A DNA stretch of 64,000 bases. It comes from Eleginops maclovinus. Taxonomy: Eukaryota > Chordata > Actinopteri > Perciformes > Eleginopidae. Every line of letters starts with the position of its first letter. Within the stretch, counting starts at the first letter, position 1. Shown piece after piece: positions 52,401 through 64,000 of the stretch. The notes beneath the pieces were generated by a model. That model was not told where the DNA came from. It was given only the letters and a program-made list of their open reading frames with translations, and searched no databases. Where the stretch lies: positions 15,497,532 through 15,561,531 of the forward strand of contig NC_086350.1 of assembly GCF_036324505.1 (NCBI RefSeq), written 5' to 3'. A program made the translations under genes and the position numbers.

Positions 52401-55400
52401 ATTTCATGAAAGGTTATTCTGTATGGATCTTAAATATATAAACCTAATTTTCGTGACTTTACTCTAATTTAAAAAATAATAACGATCAAGCCGTCCTATG
52501 TACGAATATATTATTTCTGGTTTAACAATGAAATCTCAATCATCAGTTAAAAATTATGGTTGCAATAATAAATATATTGTGAGCTTTTTCTTTTTTAAAT
52601 GTTAATTTTTCTGTAGTTAATTTCACTCAAAAGCAAATGGGAGTGAAACTATCATAAAGGCCAATTATAGCACCATTTAAGTCTATAATGCTTCTCTTTA
52701 AAAAGGTACATTGACCCAACTCATGTTCCTCACGCTGGGTTTCAGCCCCCTGCAGTGCAGCTTAAATCAGCATAAATATTCATTATACCCATGTGCTTTT
52801 TGATACTAAGTGGTGTCACTTGTCATAGGGCTGTGCAACAGACAGGCACGTACAAACTGGAGGCATGTGTGGGGTTTGGATTTCATACATGCAGAGGACA
52901 TGTTATAAAGATTGTTTGCGTTACATCTCTCTATGTTTGGACAGATAAAACTTCCTATGTAGACTATATAGACTGTGTTATGGGACCTTTTTTTTCAAAA
53001 TTCTCATTCCTGTTGTAACTTTAAACAATACATTTGCTCAACATGTACAAACAGAGGGGGGAAACGCAGAACGTCACTTACGTCTGTGTTTGTTTTTCAA
53101 TGACATATAATGTAAATCTTTGCTTTAATAATAATGTTAATTCATATTCAACATTTGTGTTTTATATTTCATCTGGAGAATGGAAGCTTTAATAATACTT
53201 TTAAGAAGACTTCCTACATCAGTAAAAAAAACAATTCATTTGATAACAGCTGTTTTACATTGTTTTTGTTGTTGTTGTTGTTGTTGTTTGTTTCTTACAA
53301 TTTTTCTCATAACATTTTACATACAATTGAAGGACAAATACACATTTATTTATAGTAACTTACCATTCAAGAGTAGCCGGTGTTGAATGTGGCTTTGAGG
53401 CTCTGTTGTTTTCTTTTTCTTCATCTGTAACAAAAGTGACATTTAGGATTTTAGGAATAAAAACTGAGTTATTCATGTAAAATTACAATCACAAATATGG
53501 CAACATTGAAAGTGTGTGTAACGGAGACAATATTAGAAACTGTCATCATTAAAAGACACCTATTGTATTTAAGGATTAACATAACTATGAGATGGTCTAC
53601 AGTGAAGTCAGTGGTTTTAGTGTAACAGTGTTCGTCCTGCTTACGTTCATCATTGGACATGTTCCCCAGAGACGTGTGACTGGAGTAGCGCTTGCTCTCA
53701 CTCTCGTTGAGGCATCGTTCAATCCAACTCTCTAAAAAAAGACATGAAGGACCACAGATCACAGAGCTGCACAGATTGTTACGTGACGCCTCTTAGTAAA
53801 CTAAAAAAAACTGTTTTATGTTTGTCAATCAATCAAAGTGTATTTTTGTAGCCCATTATCACAAATGTTGCATTTGTCTCAGGGGACTTTACAGTTTGTA
53901 CAGAATATGACACCCTTTGTCATAAGACCCTCACATCGGACAAGGAAAAAACGTCCAAAGAAACCCCACAGTTAATGGGGGGAAATGGGAGAAACCTCAG
54001 GGAGAGCAACGGAGGAGTGATCCCTCTCCAAGGAAAAACAAACGTGTTTGTTTCAAACTAGTAAAAACAAAAATGTGATTTTTAAAGATGTGCAGACAGG
54101 CCTTTTAATTTAATTTGGCATGAACAGTTTATAGCGTTTTTTCAATTTCTTTGTATACATTTATGTTGAAATTGACACTGTTAAAAAAACTCACTTCCTG
54201 AAGTGAACTCATTTTGTCCTGCAGTATAATAGATTCAAAGCTGTATTTACATAAACAGTGCAAATCACTCGCTATACAGGACACTTTAACTGTTGGTAAT
54301 GTGACAGGGCGAGCTGACAACAATCAATTGTATGGGCAGCGGTGCAGCCATTGCTCTATTTGAAATGTTTTCACCAGGACGGCAGGAATCCAGCATTGTT
54401 CCCAGGAGACTACGAGAGTACACGCTTAAAAGAGCCTATGCACATTACTGAGGCAGTGTGGTGGAATAGAGGCCATTGTCCTGTTTTAATTTCTACTTAG
54501 AAATAGCTCAACTGGTGTGCTTTCTGTGAGCGAGCTGCAGCAAATCACCAAAGCTTTCATGTAGAAACAGTCGGATAAGTAGAGTGGTAATCCATTTAAA
54601 ATTCTGGTTGTATTAGTTTTAAAAACTGTGTTTGACAAATGTAATTAAGAAGGGCATTGGACTTAATACTATTATTCTTGTTTATAATAATGCAACATTT
54701 TGAGATTCATTGTTGATTTATAATAAGAGGCTAACTAGGCACTTTTACTTGGGAGAAATAGAATAAAGATAGAATATTTTCCATTAAATCTGATGAATAC
54801 AACTTCATGCAACCTAAAATGAGCAGCCAAAACTACCTCAGAAGTTTACTCATCACTTACAGTACTCAACCACTTTTAACAAAATAAAAACATTGCATTT
54901 CTTCAAATCTAATTTTCTCTGTATGTGAGCTGACAACCATCACTATAGCAGCTGTTGCTAGGACAGACTCCTCGCAGGACAACCTGTTGGTGCAGCCCAT
55001 GAGGAGGTTGCAGATATTCAAAAGTGTTAAAGTTTACACGAGTGATGGATAACCTACAGCTCGATGTTCATCATGTGCTATTAGAAAAGGTCAGACTGTC
55101 TCATCACTGCACAGCAGAAAATAAAAAGACATCACGGCACGCTGAACAGACAGGGAACAAGTGTTTTCTCCGCATGGTAGTGACATAATTATTACAAGCT
55201 TACTATTTTTTTATTTTAATTACCGTTTGTTATTATGATCCCACATTGCTAACTGATTAACAGCATTATCATCGCCAAACGTAATGCATGTTAAACAATT
55301 ATAAAACAGCCTTTGCAATTTAACTCTACTGACTCACTGACGGCCTTCTGACATGAATCATCATTACCGGCAGTGTTTGCTCATGGCTTCCTAAAGAAAA

Positions 55401-56314
55401 AGCCTGTAATAAAAAAGGTGAAACCACTGAAGTGGAGGTAATTCTCCTCAGAGGCTCAGATCTCAAGCTTCATTTGCCACAGGAGCAGATAAGTATGGGA
55501 TCTAAATAATTGGATTAAATTTGATCAACAAGTGAAACGGACGTTCTCTCATTTATTAACACACATTCTGGGCTCAACTACTCTGCTCTGCACCACCAGA
55601 CTACAAATGTGTTTTAAAGAATTAACACTATTTTAAATTTCTTCCTCCAAAGTCAATAAATCCCTTTTATTTTAATCTTTTATCTGCATGAACCTTAATC
55701 ATTATTGTTTCTGAAAACCAAATAATGTAGTTATGTCAACACGATAAAATACAAATATATATTAATGACTAATTCTTAACTAATAAAGTTCAGTGTTGCT
55801 TAATTGTTCCAGCGAAGAGCAAATACACATAACTTTAAAGTCTACCTCTTTGGGTATTGCTGATTTTATCCCTCCACTGTTAATTAAATAGTTAATGAAC
55901 CAAGATTATTAAAATTGGTTTAACTGAAAAAAACTAGAAGCCACTGGACCGAGCCACTAATGAAAGACTTAATAGCAAATCCCTGCTAGATATTCAGCAA
56001 CAAGTGACACGCTAATAAAATAACAGCACTTCTCATAAATGTGCGTGACCAAAAACAGTCAATCGTAAATAATTTAGTAAATTAAAATTCAAAGGAAACA
56101 AGTGATAAAATGGAGAGAAAGATCATCAGCCGAGCATCCAGACAGTTCCTGATTGCATAGAAAGTTTGAGACTTCCAGAAGAGCAGCAGCAGAAGCTTAC
56201 ACAACATTTCAGCACAGAAGCTGATTCCCTCAACACATCCAGACAAAGCAAAGCGAAATTAGAGGACTGACCTGTGGAATCCATATCAGGCTCCTCCAGC
56301 AGCCCGCAATGCAT
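40477..56314 (-). CDS. rfx4: Regulatory factor X4 transcription factor, 18 exons
   Basis: Exons: 56272-56314, 53645-53731, 53364-53424, 50997-51120, 49689-49750, 49032-49245, 48492-48569, 48192-48355, 47318-47418, 47154-47212, 46886-47030, 46488-46582, 45856-45973, 44401-44520, 43747-43908, 43489-43648, 43263-43401 and 40477-40743. All phases fit; 732 residues, against 735 in human. The start [14 protein letters not shown] and end [11 protein letters not shown] match RFX4. The winged-helix DNA-binding domain (about residues 60-135) includes [20 protein letters not shown] and [16 protein letters not shown]. It is followed by dimerisation-type regions ([44 protein letters not shown]) and a Ser/Pro/Tyr-rich C-terminus. 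RFX4 binds X-box DNA and controls neural patterning and cilium genes. The intron after 48492-48569 has a GC donor. The exon at 43908 has a tandem CAGCAG acceptor. Confidence 0.97.
40744..43262. other. rfx4 last intron, 2.5 kb
   Basis: No exon is seen. The block at about 41990-42300 is less AT-rich and repeat-free and may be regulatory; I cannot show more. Confidence 0.4.
49751..50996. other. rfx4 intron 4 with possible conserved noncoding block
   Basis: The stretch at about 50140-50700 has complex sequence without repeats, including TTTAATTACACATTAATCC near 50399, rich in homeodomain-like words. It is a candidate enhancer inside the DNA-binding-domain part of rfx4. Confidence 0.35.
51121..53363. 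other. rfx4 intron 3, AT-rich
   Basis: No exon is recognised. A (TTG)n run lies at about 53266-53287. Confidence 0.5.
53822..54041. repeat. Dispersed fish repeat (SINE-like) in rfx4 intron 1
   Basis: The segment starts at a CAATCAATCAAAGTG tract. It runs through GCCCATTATCACAAATGTTG, GGACTTTACAGT, AGACCCTCACATCGGACAAGG and GAGAAACCTCAGGGAGAGCA to TGATCCCTCTCC. I recognise this order of words from a repeat seen many times in percomorph fish genomes. The exact family name is not certain. Confidence 0.65.
54042..56271. other. Remainder of rfx4 intron 1
   Basis: AT-rich sequence with no exon seen. The block at about 54300-54560 is less AT-rich. Confidence 0.45.
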
Positions 56315-57383
56315 CCTCTTCCCATCAACGACACTGGCTCCTCCAAGAAAATGGCTTAGTGCACGTTTCCCCCTCCTCAGCGGCTCTCCCCTTGTCTCAG
56401 TCTGTGTTTCCGTGACCACTGCCCGTCACAGGAGATGTTGAGGATCTGAGGTTCGCCCAGAGAGGGGTGGTGTTGGCGGAGAAGAAGGGGGGAGGTGGGA
56501 ATAAGGGAGGAAAGGGGGGGTAGAGACTCCAGAAATCCAGCGGGGGGAAAGCCAGACCCGTCAAAATGTTTGCTGATGTTTCATGGGAAAGGGGCTGATT
56601 TTATAGGAGCCCTGATGGGGACATGTCATTGATAGGCTTGGAAGGCTGATGAATGGCCCCAAGTCAGATGGGGATGTGGCAAGGCTCACTGGAAGTCTTT
56701 TGTGGAGCTGTTTTGAATAAGAAAAGCTCCCTCCCAACGAAAAAAAGAGAGGCTTAGATCTACGCAGTCCTAACACTGTGGCCTCCCCGTCTTCCATTAT
56801 GGCATTTAATACGTTTTTATACACCCCAGAGCTTCATATAAACATACATCCCTACACAACTGCCGCTCCTGCTTTTCCTTCTAATTTTAATTCACATTTC
56901 ACTTCCCATAGAGACTTGTTGCCACATTTGTTGAATATCTCAACTCCTTCAACCATTAACGATCTGTAGGATAACTTTTTTCGATTCGAGCCATCCTGTT
57001 CTCAGGCACACAATCAAACATTGGAAAACTGCACCAATGTGATATTTTTTGGGTGGATTTTCACCTGTTTTTCCCTCACTCTTTCGCTGTGGCAACCTTA
57101 TTTTTGGTGTGCCTCTCAGAAGAGGGAACGGTCACAAAGGGGGGGAAGTAAAAGTGCAAAGCCAGAGGCTGGGAGGGCTCTGATGGAGTGCCTGAGAGCT
57201 GGAGAAGCGAAAGCTGTGATTAGAATATGAATGGAACCACAGGAGAGGGGGAGAGGAGAGGGGAAAGAAGAGGGGAGAGGAGAAAGGCGGATTATGGCTG
57301 AATTACTCACCACACCATGGATAGCAAAAGAGGACTTTCTCTACCAGTGCGCAGGCGTGGGCAGCACTACTGCTACTCACCGA

Positions 57384-57436
<53 letters not shown>

Positions 57437-58400
57437 TAGGCACCTGTGAGCACGTGTGGGACAGGGTGGCAGTAACATCAAGTGGGACACTGTGCAGGTC
57501 TGTGCATCCATTCAGACTCATGTGGGAAGAAAAAAGCTGCTGAATGAGTGACAGGTCAAAAGGGATTTGGGATTGTCTAAAAAAACAGCATCATCATAAC
57601 ATTTTAATCATTTCCTGTTGTCTGTAAATTCTCTTTGCGTCTCAGAAAGGACTAAACACCAAATATATACGTTAACAGCCCACTAATGAGAACCCTATTC
57701 AAAGGCCTAAACGGTGGCTAACGCACAGCCGTGACCTCAAAGGAGGATCTAATTAATTTCAGTCAAATAAGAAGAAGGTGGAGTCTGTATCTCCCTCAGT
57801 GGACGACGTCGGGTTTTTTCAGCCCGTTATCTGCTTATTAGAGCCTCATAAAAAAGGACAGGTGCAGCCACCAAAAGAGCCTCTTCCACTCTGCCCGCAC
57901 AAACGGATGTGTACTGCTTTTGTTCAGTGAAAAGGCCCCAATTGAGTTGTGTGTGTATGTGCGAGTGGGGGGTACCGTTACGCTGTATACGACATGTTGG
58001 TGGCATTAAGGCTTTGGTCCTAAAGAGGAAACCGTACGACTCAAAGCTACTTCTTCCTATTGATTTAAACGAGGACAGTGGCGCTTGTTTGTATACAGTA
58101 TGTCCTCACTGAGCATCCAGCTGTCTGCTCTACATGAGAGGTGTATTCCACTCATTTCTAATGGAGGCATCCAATAAAGTGGAAATATTTTACTTAAAAA
58201 TCTAGTTTATTTTGAGCTAGCCAACATTAAGCCTGTTGATTTGTTGAGTTATCTCAAGCTGAAAAAACATACAGGTGCAGAAATGTCTTGATTAATGATT
58301 AGACACAATCAATTGTCAACAATTTTAACAATCGTTTTAAGTTTTTGTTTTGTTGATTTGAACAAACACACAGCAGCGAATTGTGCAATATTTTTTTGTG
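56315..58400. other. rfx4 5' region and intergenic DNA before polr3b
   Basis: The rfx4 5' untranslated region and promoter should lie here. Purine/G-rich stretches are at 56460-56550 and 57120-57290. An in-frame open stretch reaches back from the rfx4 ATG to about 56419 but contains no ATG. Confidence 0.45.
57384..57434. repeat. (AC)n microsatellite
   Basis: About 25 perfect AC units, roughly 1.1 kb upstream of the rfx4 start codon. Confidence 0.95.
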
Positions 58401-58406
58401 TTTATT
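58401..58406 (-). terminator. Likely AATAAA poly(A) signal of polr3b
   Basis: TTTATT on the plus strand gives AATAAA for the minus-strand gene, about 135 bases beyond its stop codon, as expected for a short 3' untranslated region. Confidence 0.55.
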
Positions 58407-58539
58407 ATGAACATATACAAAAACATAATGTCTGGAAAGTACCAACAGAAATGAGAACCTTCACATTGTTTTGGTTTGTGATTATTCTTCTGTTCCTTTG
58501 TAAATACTATCTCTAAACCTTTCACTCACTCAGACTGTG

Positions 58540-64000
<5,461 letters not shown>

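Noticed and set aside
56315..56419. Extended N-terminus of rfx4 upstream of MHCGLL
   Set aside because: The frame is open but has no ATG; it would need GTG. The [14 protein letters not shown] start is the known RFX4 start.

Overview
The window is vertebrate nuclear DNA, almost certainly from a ray-finned (teleost) fish. Genes are split by short GT-AG introns in AT-rich flanks. There are Tc1/mariner-type transposons with TA target sites and CA, GA and CTG microsatellites. An egg-envelope (ZP) gene carries a Pro/Gln repeat array of the fish type. I rebuilt exons by eye from reading frame, splice sites and recalled protein families; no alignment or transcript was available.

Layout. At 1-809 (+) lie the last four exons of a zona pellucida gene cut by the window edge. 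At 2048-4294 a Tc1-like element sits inside an older TTAA-flanked element. At 6577-9163 (+) is a complete second ZP gene: signal peptide, 12 Pro/Gln repeats, trefoil domain, ZP domain and RKRR cleavage site. Its 3' part is about 99% identical to the first copy, introns included. At 11683-12970 (-) is tmem263. At 21956-24966 (+) is a seven-exon sirtuin of the SIRT3 type. At 27340-37201 (-) is ric8b, with ten exons and a nearly intact Tc1 element in intron 7. At 40477-56314 (-) is rfx4, with eighteen exons and one GC-AG intron. From 58540 to the right edge (-) are the last seven exons of polr3b, the second-largest RNA polymerase III subunit.

The order tmem263 / sirtuin / ric8b / rfx4 / polr3b matches the human 12q23.3 block POLR3B-RFX4-RIC8B-TMEM263, with an extra sirtuin gene between RIC8B and TMEM263. 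Position and sequence together suggest SIRT3.2, the SIRT3-related lineage described in fishes and amphibians and reported missing from amniotes, rather than SIRT3 itself. In human, SIRT3 sits next to RIC8A in the paralogous region.

The genes do not form a pathway. RIC8B is a G-alpha chaperone and exchange factor, RFX4 a neural and ciliary transcription factor, POLR3B a Pol III catalytic subunit, TMEM263 a small membrane protein, the sirtuin an NAD-dependent deacylase, and the ZP proteins build the egg coat. The block is syntenic, and several gene-free, repeat-poor stretches in introns of ric8b, rfx4 and polr3b are candidates for long-range regulatory elements. Apart from the sirtuin locus I saw no clearly undescribed system.
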